DNA from: Bondarzewia mesenterica
Taxonomy: Eukaryota > Basidiomycota > Agaricomycetes > Russulales > Bondarzewiaceae
Direction of reading: 5' to 3'
NCBI GenBank assembly: GCA_004802705.1
Contig: SGPL01000008.1
Coordinates: 3,522 to 63,931 of the forward strand
Length of the DNA stretch: 60,410 bases
The notes under the pieces are model-generated. The model saw only the letters and a list, made by a program, of their open reading frames with translations, made no database searches and was not told where the DNA came from. Both the position numbers and the translations under genes were made by a program. How positions within the stretch are numbered: the stretch's first letter is position 1; the number at the start of each line of letters is the position of its first letter. Shown one piece after another: positions 1 through 12,369 of the stretch.

Positions 1-75
1 GTTCGTGAGCGTTTCAATCCGTATTCTTTTGACCTTGATTGAATGAGTACAATTTAACATGTCCTCTCGTCGCAG

Positions 76-1496
76 ACCACTGAAGTTGTTCCTCCTGTAT
101 ACCTCCCAGTGAATAAAAGGCGCANTCGGTTCATTCAAAGTCTGGATCCACGCCACCTCCAACCCTCTGACTATACCGATATTTCTGGGTTGGCTTACCC
201 GCCATTCTGTGCTATATCGGAAAAACGCAGTCGNCGGGNCTTCCACGTCGCCTACTACGTGTCGTCGGGCTCTAAGGTCCAATTTCCCAGAGAAACATCC
301 GGTTNTCTTTATTATAAACCGTCTACAACGTCGGTATTGCTGGACGGAGAAATCCGATTCTGTGTTACCAAGTCCTCAGTTACCTTCGCTAAAGGCTCTG
401 ATTTATTGAAGCCCGATGGTTCCGTATGGAAGCTGGGGATTTCTCGAGTTTTATATTACAAGGGCTACGGTCCCCTTGCCCACTTGCTCCTGAAGGAGAA
501 CCCGTCCCTGAAATCCATCCCNCCCCAAACCATCCTGGCCCATCTTCATCGTATTGTTCGGGCCCTCGATCCTCAACACATCACGGCTTCCGATTTCCAC
601 GATATTTCGGGCTTAGTGGCCGCGTTGTATACTTTCGAACTTGAAGGCTCAGATACGTCTCCTGAGCGCGCGCAAATCCGTTACGAATCTNCGAAGGAAA
701 AGTGCCTGTCATTCCCCTCNGGGACTCANGGGTTTCTTTATTACTTGTCGCCACATGGGGACATGACGGAGGGTCAGATTCGCTTCCGCATCACACAGGA
801 TTGCAAGCCATCCAGTTTTGTGGGGGGGAGGGACCTCGCCTTCTCATCTGGTTTACCATGGCATCTTCCACTCCATCTGCTTCNTGGTTCGACAACGTCT
901 GGGCTTCTTTGCCTCCTCTCTGAGGATCTTGTGGCGAAGGACACGACGCCGCCAACGGAGGANGGCACTGATATCGATGTGCAGTTGCCGAGAAAGCGCA
1001 CTGCAAATCCCATGATCATGGAGTTTGGACAGTTGTTTTCGCTCGACTTCTCTAAGGGCAAGTACACCCTCTGGATCAAAATTGGGCGACAACATTTAGA
1101 AATTGTGAGGATCGTGAATCCCTTAGCCTCTTACCGAGACTTCGGATGGTACAGTCCTTATGATGGTAAGCGCCTTCCGATCCGGCCAACGTCCTTTAGT
1201 ANCNGNTTCAACTTTTANTAGGAGTTGCTCTGTGCTGCTTCGAGCCATCTCCTCGTTCCGCATCATCTCGTTCCAACNGTCGAAAGCGGGCCAAAGCAGT
1301 CTTACGCCTGGTCAAGATCACCAAACCTTTCATGCGTAAAGANCATGTGAGAAGGTCGTCCGCTCCAATGGCTGTTGAACAAGAAGCCGCCGAACCACCA
1401 GAGGAGGGGCAGCTGTTTATGTCTNGAGGTAGAGAGCGGGAATACTTTCTAGCAGGACCAGTGTTAGAAGCGTCTAGTGCTACAACGCGATCATGA
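76..1496 (+). CDS. Hypothetical protein with two tandem copies of an unknown domain (5' partial)
   Basis: I do not recognise a named family. The reading frame opens after a splice acceptor ending at 75, so the first exon or exons lie outside the window. The protein shows two related blocks, one starting near LDPRHLQPSDYTDISGL and the other near LDPQHITASDFHDISGL. Each is followed by a similar stretch ending in GFLYY or a near variant and then GEIRF or GQIRF. This is an internal duplication of about 135 residues. A likely intron runs from about 1166 to 1219 (donor GTAAGC). The last exon is basic (RSNRKRAKAVLRLVK-like) and ends at TGA 1494-1496. Several N bases make single residues uncertain. 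No signal peptide or membrane segment is visible in the part present. Confidence 0.55.
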
Positions 1497-2293
1497 GAAT
1501 AAGATGGTGTATGTGAGTATCCTTTCCTGCAATCAATTCGAAGCATTGACAAACCACGAAGTATATTGTATAATAAACCAACATCTGTGGGACTGGGGCT
1601 CACCTCTGGGGGCAGCAGCTATGACTTGAGCACAGCGACCCTGGCCATCCAAGTAGTGGATGATCACGCATCTCCTCGACATTCGCGACAGCGAACACTT
1701 CACTGAATCAGGTGAGTCAAATCCTTCATGCGCTCTTGTTTGTTCGTTATTCTCACGATCCTCATTGCAAAAGCCAGGTCGACCAAAACCTCAGCTCATC
1801 TAAGAACGAAGGGGAGCTTGTTTCCGCCGGTCCGTACTACTTAGAGGAAGTACAATACATGGATTAGCATAGACTCACTGAAGTGGGTCATTTTCCAATC
1901 GGAATTGCAGGTGTACCTTGACAATGACATGATCGAGGGTGAGCGTTTGAGCCACGACCCACCGCCGCAAAACGCAGGAGAGGGATATGACTTTAAGTGT
2001 CTCAAGTTGTGAACCAAAGCTTCGGTTGTAGATTTCTATAAAATGGCGGAGATTGGCGGCCACCCACTAGGTAAGTACATACATACTGAGACAGATCATC
2101 AACTGGCACGGTCGGAGTTTCTGACCAGAATTTAGATGGACTCGGTTCTACGCCGATTCTGAGCTGCAACATCCGAGATCACCAGCCCAGCGGGTCCCGG
2201 TCCCTGAGACTCGATTGATCGCACACTGGACCAAAAGCAGCTACAAAAATTGGCGAGATCTCATTCGGTTCGCCCTCTATCAACTCTTTCAAT
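1497..2293. other. Intergenic stretch, no supported gene
   Basis: Short open frames occur on both strands but none shows a recognisable domain, a good start context or splice-linked continuation. It probably holds the 3' end of the left-edge gene and the promoter of the aldo/keto reductase. Confidence 0.5.
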
Positions 2294-3727
2294 ATGCTCG
2301 ACATGGCCCACTATCGATCTCTCGGAAAGTCCGGTTTGCGCGTCTCTGTCCCTGTCGTCAGTCGTCCCAGCCTGCTGCACAATTTCTTTCTTACGTCTTG
2401 TTACAGCTCGGAGGCATGGCTTTTGGCAGCCCCAAGTGGGCCGTGCGTTGTCCTCTTCCCTTCAGATTCGTCGTTGCCTGGTCTGATCAACTCCTCCATA
2501 GCCTTGGACCCTAGATGAGGAAAAGGTACGCTTACCTTTCACGCCTTGCACGAGTTGCGCGTCCACTCATTTTTTGCTCTCAGAGTCTCGAAGTGCTCAA
2601 GGCTGCTTGGGACCTCGGCATCAACACCATCGACACGGCCAACATATACTCTAATGGGGAATCTGAAAGGATCATAGCTCGCTTCATATCCAAGGTAAGG
2701 CTCGTTCGCTTTGCGCCAGCAGCCCTTCGTCCAATGTCTTTCCCGGACACCCAGTACAACATCCCCAGAGAGAAAATCGTCATAATGAGCAAAGCGTGGG
2801 CTCTCGTTTCGCCTGATGTGTCCGTCATGGCTTCCATGGTCCCAGGGCTGGCCGACACCCGCGACTATGTCAATCAAGGTGGCTTGTCCCGGACCGCACT
2901 CTTCAATGCTCTCGACGCGACACTTGCCAGGCTTGAAAACGCCCTACCTCGACTTGTTCCAGATACATTACTGGGATTCCAATACGCCGGTTGAGGAGAC
3001 AATGAAAGCGCTTCATGACCTCGTCACCTCCGGCAAAGTTCGCTACATCGGGGCCTGCAATCTCAAGACGTGGCAGTTTGCCGAGATGAACCATGTCGCG
3101 CAGCGCAATGGATGGACCCAGTTTATCAGCATGCAGATTGAGCATTCTCTCTTGTACCGCACGGAGGTAAGTTACGCAAGTCATCAGCCTCCTCGCCGAC
3201 CCGCCCACGCTGATGCTCGCGCATCGTTATCCAGGAACTGGAGATGTTGGCGTACTGTGACTACAAAGGGATAGGCGTCCTGTCGTATGCGCCCCTCCTG
3301 ACCGGCCGGCTCGCGAGGCCGCTTCGGACCGAAACTCCGCGCTCCGAGTCGCTCAAAGGCAGCTTCTTCGAAAAGAAAGTCAGAAATTCGGACGCCCAGA
3401 TCATCAAGCGCGTCGAAAAGCTTGCTGCAGACCACTCGTGGACCATGAGCCAAGTCGCGTTATCTTGGACGCTGTCGAAAGTCTCCAGCCCGATCGTTGG
3501 CGTGAACACGGTACGTGCTCGGCGGTTCATAAATTTTGTTCAAGTTACATGTCTGAAAACGCGTCTGATAGCCGGAGAGGGTGCGAGACAGCATCGTAGG
3601 TGGAAAGACATTGACAGACGAGGAAATCAAGTATCTTGAGGAGCCGTAGGTAGCTCGTTATGCTCGTGACTGACACCACTGAAGTTTGATATCACTTAGG
3701 TATGAATTCCAGCCACCGAGGATGTAG
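2294..3727 (+). CDS. Aldo/keto reductase, voltage-gated K+ channel beta-subunit-like class (one frame break)
   Basis: NAD(P)H-dependent carbonyl reductase of the AKR superfamily. The start ATG at 2294 gives [15 protein letters not shown], the usual first beta strand, and splicing then joins [20 protein letters not shown] and [19 protein letters not shown]. The catalytic tetrad is visible: Asp in DTANIY, Tyr in NIYSNG, Lys in IMSKAW and His in QIHYWD. The C-terminal half has [35 protein letters not shown] and SPIVGVNT. The last exon ends in YEFQPPRM and a TAG at 3725-3727. Eight short exons fit with GT-AG introns of about 50-70 bp. One break: at the A run 2936-2939 the frame moves by one base inside the conserved block between LDATLARL and [13 protein letters not shown]; removing one A restores continuity. 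Probably a sequence error; the substrate cannot be inferred. Confidence 0.9.
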
Positions 3728-5144
3728 GTCTACCTCGTCATTGCCCGAGTCGCGAGTNCATTNTTTTCGAGTGTTCCTCTCNGTTGTATTGCATCCGTCT
3801 ATTCTTATAACCATTCTCTCAAGTGTGACNCGATAGCCTTGAGGTCATACGGCACGAAGGTTGATGCGTTGATGAGTGGTAGCCTCCTTCGCAGAACCGA
3901 ACAGAAGACAGGCGTTCTATTACAAGGACGAGTGGCTGCTCTGCCAAGTCAGCGATGCAGNGGCTACCACCCTGGCATGCCAATGTGCCGCAATAACTTG
4001 AATCTTTGTCAGATATTTATGGCTCAAGCGCTCGACACCTNCCCAAGTTTCTCGATGAATATATCTGCCGGTACTTGTTGATNCAGGAAATGCTTTTCCT
4101 CNGGATTCGAAGAAGCCTCTCAGTGTGTCATCCCTTCAAGTTAAGTATCGATAANTCCATGATAATTTCANTCTGCGCATGCTAACTNGCCGCCTTTCTT
4201 GTCGCGGCCTNTGCAGNAGTTANGTGTACGGTTTCANCTTTCAATGCACTCAAATATGTGCGACACTGCGACANTTGNGCCGTCGCCATCTCAATTGANA
4301 CATCTCACTTTTTTTTCTATCGTGGTCAAGATTCGACGCTGTGACAATGCGTTCAAACTTCGTCTAGCTCTCAATCATCCCAATTTTGTCGTTTGTATAA
4401 CATCTTCCTTCNTAAAGGTTCAGCATTGTGAGTATTACAGTACACCCTGATGAGTATGTGTCACTTTCTCTCCCGCTTTTGATACACCATGCACCATTAC
4501 CACATGTNNGCGGACGATCATGTGGTATGTCATCCTCAGAGTACGACTCATCCAAAGGTAATCACTTCATTCGTCGAACGCGTACTTATAGATGCCGAAC
4601 TCATGAGGTTCTATCTCTCAAGACTCACCCCCTCATTGGCTTCTCCGTGGAGCCAGACATGGCATCGTTATTACCAGGACTGTCCTTTGCTGCGAAATTC
4701 CGACTACATGTGACACTAAATTTTCCCATCGTCAGGCTTCTTCGTGAATTAGAACATGTAGTATCAGTAAGACAACTGATCTGTCCTTGCCATCCCCCTT
4801 CCAGAGGGTTCCAGGTTCATTTCAAGCTGATACGAATCATGTTGCTGGGAGAATTTCTTATGAGACGCTCTTATCTGGTCGGGCGACCTCAAGGCTGACC
4901 CCATCGAACCCAGGGAGCATGCTGTGCTTGGCATTCCCGGCCAAGAAGCTGGAAGGTCTTTTCCCAAGCAGAAAGACCAATACGTGTTGGTGTTCGCTTT
5001 CAACAGCTAAAGTTCACATCATATGATTGCGGCCCATAAATAAAGCACGACAACAGTAGGGGCACCCGAAGATGCTTCTTGCACCCCTGGTAAGCTATGA
5101 CCCCCTGTCCTTTATCTTTAAAAAAACTGAAGTCGCCCACAGAA
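3728..5144. other. Intergenic, N-containing region with no supported gene
   Basis: About 1.4 kb with scattered N bases from 3758 to 4507. Open frames up to about 156 residues exist near 4428-4898, but they show no known domain, and I could not join them by splice sites into anything convincing. The last few hundred bases should carry the promoter of the secreted protein at 5145. Confidence 0.45.
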
Positions 5145-5949
5145 ATGCAGAGGCTATATTTAATAATTTCCCTGGCCTTCTTGGCTTTGCAGGTCGTGGA
5201 GACCAAAGACGGACAAGATCATTCATCATCGTCTTTCCAATCGTCATCGTCCATCTCTTCGTACTACGGGTCGTCGAGTGGGAGCTTGATCGTGACACCT
5301 GTGTCATCGTCTGCACGACCATCATCAGCATCCTCTTCAGCGCCTTTACCAACCTCTTCATCTCGTACATTGTTGTATTTCGATCCTCCGACCAATACCT
5401 CTGTCAGGATACAACCTTCTCTTGGGTTTTCCAAGGCGCCAACGACGTACCTCTAACCATCCAAATCACCAACTCATTTTCCGCACAGGCAGATATAAAA
5501 CCAGGATATTCCAGACTCATGATATCCTTCCGCACGTTGACGACAGACGTACCGTCGACTGCCGCCCAGTTGGACTGGAGTCCGGTCGATGTGGATGAGG
5601 GGTTCTATACGGCGATCGCGTTCGACACCTCACGAGCTGCAGGCTTGTACGCCCAATCCCAACCGTTTTTCGTTGCCTCAGGCCAGAATCGTACTTCTTG
5701 ATGGGCACCTCGCCATCATCTTCCTCTGCTGTCTCGCAAACCCCATCTGCAACCGACGCTCCTTCATCATCAACCCCTCCTTCACCAACACACCTGAGCC
5801 GTGGAGCACTTGCTGGGACCATTGCTCGTGTCGCGTGTGTCATCATTATTCTCATCGCTGCGTTTAGTGCACCCCATCTCCTTCGACATCATCTCCCTGC
5901 CCTCCCTACTCGGAGCAGAAGACCCGAAGGACCATATTATCTTTTTTGA
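5145..5949 (+). CDS. Secreted Ser-rich cell-surface protein, Kre9/Knh1-like domain with C-terminal membrane segment (frame broken)
   Basis: ATG 5145 starts MQRLYLIISLAFLALQVV, a clear signal peptide, followed by a Ser-rich tract (about residues 22-75). The middle block reads TTFSWVFQGANDVPLTIQIT and then PSTAAQLDWSPVDVDEGFY. This resembles the single-domain Kre9/Knh1-like surface proteins of basidiomycetes, in which a beta-sandwich precedes a Ser/Thr-rich stalk. After it comes a second Ser/Pro/Thr-rich stalk and a hydrophobic stretch (IARVACVIIILIAAFSA) followed by basic residues, so a type I membrane protein is likely. The three parts lie in three frames: the frame changes near 5400-5412 and again near 5694-5700. 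An unrecognised intron could explain the first change; otherwise both are indels. The family assignment is tentative. Confidence 0.55.
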
Positions 5950-6170
5950 ACATTTTCCTTTCTTTTTTTTGCTTCCTTTTCAGTTCGGGAACTTTTAATT
6001 ATTTCGTCACAGTACATGATGCTCATGATCGTTCAACAATAAACTACGTCCGTCCACAAAATTAACGAATATCTAATCGTAAAAGTACAATGGAGCATGC
6101 AGTCTTAACCAACGTAATATACTATGAAAACTCCGCAAAACAATAAACATAACAAAAAGCGCGTACAATA

Positions 6171-9100
6171 TCATCGTCCGATGGAAGTCACGAAGCTGGA
6201 AAGCTCTAGGTTTTGGTACTCCTCCTCTTCAGGCAGATCTTCCAATCCATCAAGGATGCTCTTCGAGCCACCGGGAGCACGCTCCTTGCCTTTCTTAACC
6301 TTCTTTGACTGCGCGATGGCGTCTTCTTCCGTCGTATGCTTGAATAAGTCGGGGACCAGGTCTGTATCCATGGTGTCCAGACCCGCGTTCTGCTGATCTT
6401 GGGTGGCAGATCATGAAGAACATCTTCCTTCAATCGACGCAGGAGGAAAGGGGGAACCTGTTTATGCAACACTTCCAAAGCGAGCACAGCTGACAACCAC
6501 ATAACTGTGAGCATTGACGGCACGTTAGATGAGTCCGCTTCACTGACCAGATTCGGGATTCATCGACTTGCCATCTCGGTTGGCTATGATCGGCTTGCTG
6601 AATCGCTCGTTGAAGAAAGCTTCGGTGCCCAGGAAACTCGGCATCAAGAAGTCGAATAAGTTCCACAGCTCCAACACGCTGTTCTGAATCGGCGTTCCCG
6701 AGAGCACCAAGCGGTGGTTAGCCCGGATACTCTTGATGGCCTTGGAAATCTTGGTCTTGGCGATATAGTGGCCCTCGTCGAGAACGCAGTAGTGCCAATT
6801 CTTTTCCTGAAGGCTTGTGATATCATTCCGGACCACCTCGTATGACGTGATCGTGATCACCACGTCGAAGTTTTTGAGCTTTGTGAGCAACCGATTCCGC
6901 TCTCGCGTTCCCAGTGTACACGATGGGCTTTAAATTGTCAACGTACTTGAGGATCTCATAGTACCAGTGGCTAGTCAGAGTTGGAGGGCAAACGATGAGA
7001 GAAGGAAGATGAATGGAATCGGGTGACTTCGTTTCTTCGTGTCGTTTGGCACGCTCGTGATGTTTACTTGCCAATTATGCAGATGGACTGGAGCGTCTTT
7101 CCAAGACCCATATCTACGATGAAAGTTAAGTAGAGTGATATCCCTCACAAAAGATGCATTCGTACCATCACAAAGAATACCATGAAGTTGATATTTGGCC
7201 AGGAATGCCAACCAGTTGACTCCATCTTGCTGATATTTGCGTAATTCAGCCTTGATAGTTACTGGGATGTTGTATTGCTCAACCTTGCTTCCGTCAAGAA
7301 GCTGAGTGAGGAACTGGCGCTCTTCGACACGGCGCTTCAACAGTGCCTCTGGGAAACCAGGTGGATCTGGCAGGCCAACCTAAAATAAAAAAAAAAGACG
7401 ATCAATCTTTGCAATTTCGGTACAGCAGTGTTACTGACCTCCAGAGGGACCATCTTCACTAGTGACGCAAACGTATTCGTTGCCGTTGAGCGAACATCAT
7501 CATCAGGATCACTCATGCGTCCTAGGATCGGAACGACCAAAAAGATGACATATGGTAGNGCCTTGTGATCGAGTTTCTGTACGACGTCTAGACACGGCAG
7601 ATGATTCAATGGGTTATAAAGGGACGAGAGCGATGATTACTGACTGAATATGAGCTCCGTTGCGCCTTGCCTGTTGGACAGAACGAGCGAATCGCCCAGA
7701 TAGGCAATTACGTTTTCTATCAGGTAGCGCATCGCGTCTACAGTCATGACGTCGCAAATNGTCGCGANACACCGAGCGATGGATTGTCGGATGATGGCGA
7801 AACGACTACGCAGGGCAATAGTCATCATAGGGAACAGTTCTCGTAGTTTCGGCCATAAATCCTGATGCATCGTGGGCACGACTGCCTCTATGACACTCAA
7901 TGAATCAATGACATCTTGACCATAGTGTTGCTCAATCAAGGCATCGCACTCATCTAGCGACTCTACATCGGGATGGAAAGAGCAATTTCAGACTGTGAAT
8001 TGATACCAAACGAATGTACGCACGAGTGTCACAAGCGCTTAGAAGTCCCCCAGCCATCGACTGCCACATCTTTGGGATAGTATCCAACAGCTCTGACCCG
8101 AAACGAGATGATAGCTGCACGAAGGCAAGACATGCTCCACGTCTCGAAAGCTTAGCCTTTTCAACGCTATCAGCTCTGTTTTCTTCCTTGGGACTAGTCT
8201 CAGCAGAGCTGGACGAGCGAGGGAAGGAAAGAATGCCGGACAGCTGGGTTCGTGCGAAAGCGAAAGTCGGGGTCCGCTCGACGTCTTGACATAAGAATGT
8301 GCATAAATTCTTAACAATCTTATCTGGCGGTTGTGCAAGATTGTGGTGCGCGCAGAACTCGACGAAGGAGGCTACAGCCACAGCGGAACGTGTTTGAAGG
8401 TCGAAATTCTCCTCAATCTAGTGACAAGTGATCAGTTCCACGAAATTCCGCAGAAAAGCTATGAGACAAACCTTGATACCGTTCATGATGCCTTTGACAA
8501 TAGGGCTAACTTTGTCTGGAGTACTCTTGAGCGCAACAAACGCAGCAGCAAAAGCCGCAGACACCCGTATGTCGTGCTGAGCCTTCACCTCTTTATACCG
8601 TTCGATGCTGGCTATGACAGTCTTCCTCTTCTCGCCGATGATGCCCAACTCCCGCTTCTTGGTCCTGCCAAGGCTGTCCTTCAATTTCTTGAACATGTCG
8701 CCCACAACCTCCTCGGCCGTAGTGAGAGAGAATGAACCTGGTTTCGTGCCCGTTGGGTCAATTTCCAAACCTAGTGTCGGTATGTTGGACCATTGGATCT
8801 TGCATTCATGACCAAAAGACTGTAAAAGGTTGGTACATTCACCGTGGATGCGTGCCAGAGTGAACGCCATTTCATGATAGGCCGTAGGAGGATCGCTCTG
8901 CAACCAAGCAAGTGTCTTGTTGCTCAACTCATGAGCTAGAGGCGAAAGCTCTATGAGAAGAGGTGCCGATGGTGTCGCGCGTTGATCGTAGTTCTTCGCC
9001 CACTCCTCCGTGACTATAGCAGTGAGGACCTTCTGAAGCATACTGGCTGAGTCAATATAGTGTAGGAGAATAGGTTGGAATGTGTCGTCAGCTTGTTGCC

Positions 9101-12065
9101 CCTGGGTGAGGATATGATTAACAGGGATATGTTGAGCATGATAAATGAAATGCAAACCTGTGCACCCCAACGTGATATAAGACACGCCATGGCACTTGCA
9201 GAAGCGATTCTGGCTCTCCAGACCACATCGGAAGATATAAGTGTAAGATCTTGAGCGACCATGTTTTTGTCGACATTGTGTCGTTCAGTGGCATTGTCCT
9301 GACCATTTTCCGCTACAAGAGGATCGTAAAAGCTCGCATGATCCAGAGCGACGCCCATCGGAGTCATCATGATGGCAAACCACTCCAGCAACTGGGTCTG
9401 CGTCACCAAAGACTCCATCCACCCTTGAACGGACTGCAATAAAGCCATTGTGGTTTGCCAGGTCGGGATCGTCGCATTACGTATATCCGATCGCTCTTCG
9501 ACGATCAGATTTTGAAACAAAAGGCGTAGAAGTGGTGTCGAAATCCAATCCTTGGGCAGGGATGGCACATTCATGAAAGAATGAAGCATTTGTACAACGG
9601 CGAGACGGACACTGGGGATGGTATGACGGAAAAATGGGAAAAGGGTAGGCGCGAGCATTGTGAGTGGTCGTCTAAGTGAGAAGGTCAGCAAGAAGAAAGG
9701 TCCGCGGTATTTTGTTGAAACATACGAGGCAGATTCATTTGCTAGAATGTCAATGACTTCGTCATACGAGACAAGCTTGCCTGAGAGATGAGTCAATAAC
9801 AAACCAGACTGTGCTATGTGATATGAGTATACCTAGAAGATCCATGACGGCACCGACACTGGAGCTCAAGTCATCTTTCATGTCGCATAAACAGTTCCAT
9901 AGGACCGCAAGTACTGAGCTGAGGCATTCGGGTAATTGCCGGACAAGATGGGTCGCCACTGGAATAAGGCAAGACGCTGCCACTGAGCGCACGTCGTCAT
10001 CTGCATCGCTGAGGCTGCGCAAAATATCAATTCACGCCTTCGAGAACTGAAAATCAATATGTGCTCACCCTAGGATAGCAGCATCAACGACGTCCTTCAG
10101 GACTTGCTTACCACTCTCGACGATAGCAGATCGCATCTTGACATCATCTATTTCCATCTTGATATCATCCATCTCCATCGTGACAACGCCCGTCTCCATC
10201 TTGACGGTTTCGTCTTCCACAACATCACTACGGACAGCCACCTCGTACTTGATACCAAGCAAACCTGCATGTCGTACTTCCCAAACGTGGCCTTTTTCAT
10301 TCGCGCCCTGGCGGCTCGCCGATTTCACCCCTTTAGTGGGCTTGATGGGTAAGGTGAAATCTTGCCGAATCATCTGCAGTAGAACAGAATGCACGCGTAG
10401 GACAGAGCGGCGGGGCATATGGAGAAGGAGAGAAGCAAGCGTCTGTGAAACCATTTCTCGCACGGGCGCGACGACCTTGTTCGATATAAGCTGTCAGTTT
10501 TTAAGGCGAACGTGATACGCAAACTCACTTGGTCAGATACAAAGTCCCCAAATCGATCCAAAACAAATACACAGAGCAATTTTACTGCTAAATCATTGCA
10601 CCATCGCTCGTGTGCGATTTCATTCTCCTCTCGCGTGACGCCAGCTAGAACAAGCAACCGTTCGTCGGCGATCGCACAATGAGACCAGGGCTACACATAC
10701 CTTTGGTTCCACCGTACTTCCCCTGAGCTTTCAGCAGTTCGCGCAAAGCCATGGCAGCACCATGTCGTACTTGCCATGCAGCGCTGAAAAGGTCTACCTC
10801 CAGAATTTTGACAAGTCCATCCCAAATCCAGTTTCCGGGCTGAACTTCAAGAGCTTTAGATTGCTGGCCAGAAGCCTTGGGCGATACCGCGCCCCCCTTT
10901 GAAGGGTCAATGACAACCTTATCCGTGGATGGACCAGGCTTTGGGCTTTCAACCCTTGACGGTACGGCCGGCTTATCTTCCGCAGATATGAGACGTGCCC
11001 TAGTCAAATTGTGAGTTGCTGAGAAAAATTGCATTATAAAACAAAAATGCGTACTTATTCGCAGGCCCCGAGGCTGTAGCTTGGATTTTAGCTCCTTGGT
11101 GTGAAGGCGGTGGGGGAGCGGACACGTAGGCAGAATTGCCGTGTTTGCGCTTCCGCTTCAGGCGGTTACGTTCCCGGGCAGACAAAGCCGATAGATCCTC
11201 TATTTCTGGCAGAGGAGGCGCAGTAGACGTCGAGGGAGAAGGGGCAGCAGGTGTCCTAGATGTCGAACGAGCAGGAGAGGAAGGCTCCTTTTTCAGCTTA
11301 GGAGGCGTTTCACTCGTAGGAGAGATGGGCGAGACGGCAGACAATGCTCCTTCAGTGCCATTGTCCATTGGAGTGTCTACGTCCATCTCAGTCTCGAGCT
11401 TCTCCAAGTTGACATCGTCAGAGTCGAGAAAGTTTAACCCAAGCCGATCTATTGCTTCTTTACGAGCTTTCTGAACCTCGGAAGAATTGGCCAAGATCCC
11501 AGCGGGTTTAGTGAATTCCTTGCCAGAAGAAGCGAGAAGGAGGGTCCCTTTCTGCATCAATTCTTGGACCGACAGCATGGGAAAGTCAGGTGCAGGAAGA
11601 GAAAATGACAACGGTTCATGATCATCTGGCTCGCCATCTTGGAATGGATGCCAAAGCGGAACCAAGGTGAATATATGCGATAGTGCGACTGAAGCAGCGG
11701 TTCGTGATTCGTACGATTTCGAGTGCAAGAAAGGAAGAACCTACACCAACAAACCATAAATATAAACTCTCAAATAATGCAAAAAATTGACACACCCTCG
11801 CTATCACCGCCATCAACTCGGTCCAGCCAGAAATGTCGCCGAGAGGAACGAGCTGACGGTGAGAGGACTTGACGTCCTCTTCGATGGCAACATCACTGAT
11901 GACACTCTTCGCAGCAAGTTGGGCAAGTTGTTTGGCGGCTGTAGTCCTCACTGAGGTAGACGATCCAGTGTCAAGTAAAAGGAGGAGCCGGTCCAACCTG
12001 CGTGCACAAAGAGTGAGCGGAGAAGGATCGTAGTACAATAATAAAGCTGCTTACCTTGAAGACAT
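6171..12065 (-). CDS. MOT1: MOT1/BTAF1, TBP-displacing Swi2/Snf2 ATPase, with second RecA lobe missing
   Basis: MOT1 uses ATP to remove TATA-binding protein from DNA. The start at 12065 gives MSS then, after an intron, RLDRLLLLLDTGSSTSVRTT, the usual N-terminus. Long HEAT-repeat exons follow down to about 7400. They include the acidic/basic linker with SARERNRLKRKRKHGN and the block PGNWIWDGLVKILEVDLFS. The ATPase lobe 1 is present: LRKYQQDGVNWLAFL, Walker A in DMGLGKTLQ (split by an intron near 7115-7166), LIVCPPTLTSHW, the DEGH box, and LSGTPIQNSVLELWNLFDFL. After FLLRRLKEDVLHDLPPKI the text jumps, near 6394-6396, directly to the very C-terminal QQNAGLDTMDTD block, in another frame. The whole helicase C-terminal domain (motifs IV-VI) is therefore absent. 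Two further single-base breaks lie at 7071-7072 and 6900-6906. The protein ends SSFVTSIGR, TGA at 6171. Gene identity is certain; function as read is doubtful. Confidence 0.93.
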
Positions 12066-12369
12066 AACGTAAAAAGAAGGCGGGGCTTATCGGACCGTTC
12101 GCGCCGGTTCAGCGGCCGCTTTGGAATGATCGCTCGGGGTTGTTTCTCACGGGTCTGAGGCCTGTGCCGACCTTTTTATCAGTCGCGCTGAACAGCTGCG
12201 TGACGCAAAAAAACTACATCCCGTGACACATTCGTTACCTCATTTGTACTAGCCGTTTCCTCGGTAACACTGCTTCTCCCGCCTCTCCCCTTTTGTGTGC
12301 AAGTCACGTCTTCCTCCGAGTCAGGCCCACTTCTCCTGATCAACATCCTCCACACCACTGTCTCGCATC
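12066..12369. promoter_or_regulatory. Shared divergent promoter region of MOT1 and the JmjC gene
   Basis: The two start codons face away from each other across about 300 bp, so both core promoters must lie here. I see no clear TATA box. The stretch is pyrimidine-rich toward the JmjC start. Confidence 0.5.

Noticed and set aside
2879..2930. Possible intron (GTGG...CCAG) that would avoid the aldo/keto reductase frame break
   Set aside because: It would remove [17 protein letters not shown], a conserved part of the family, so an indel in the A run is the better explanation.
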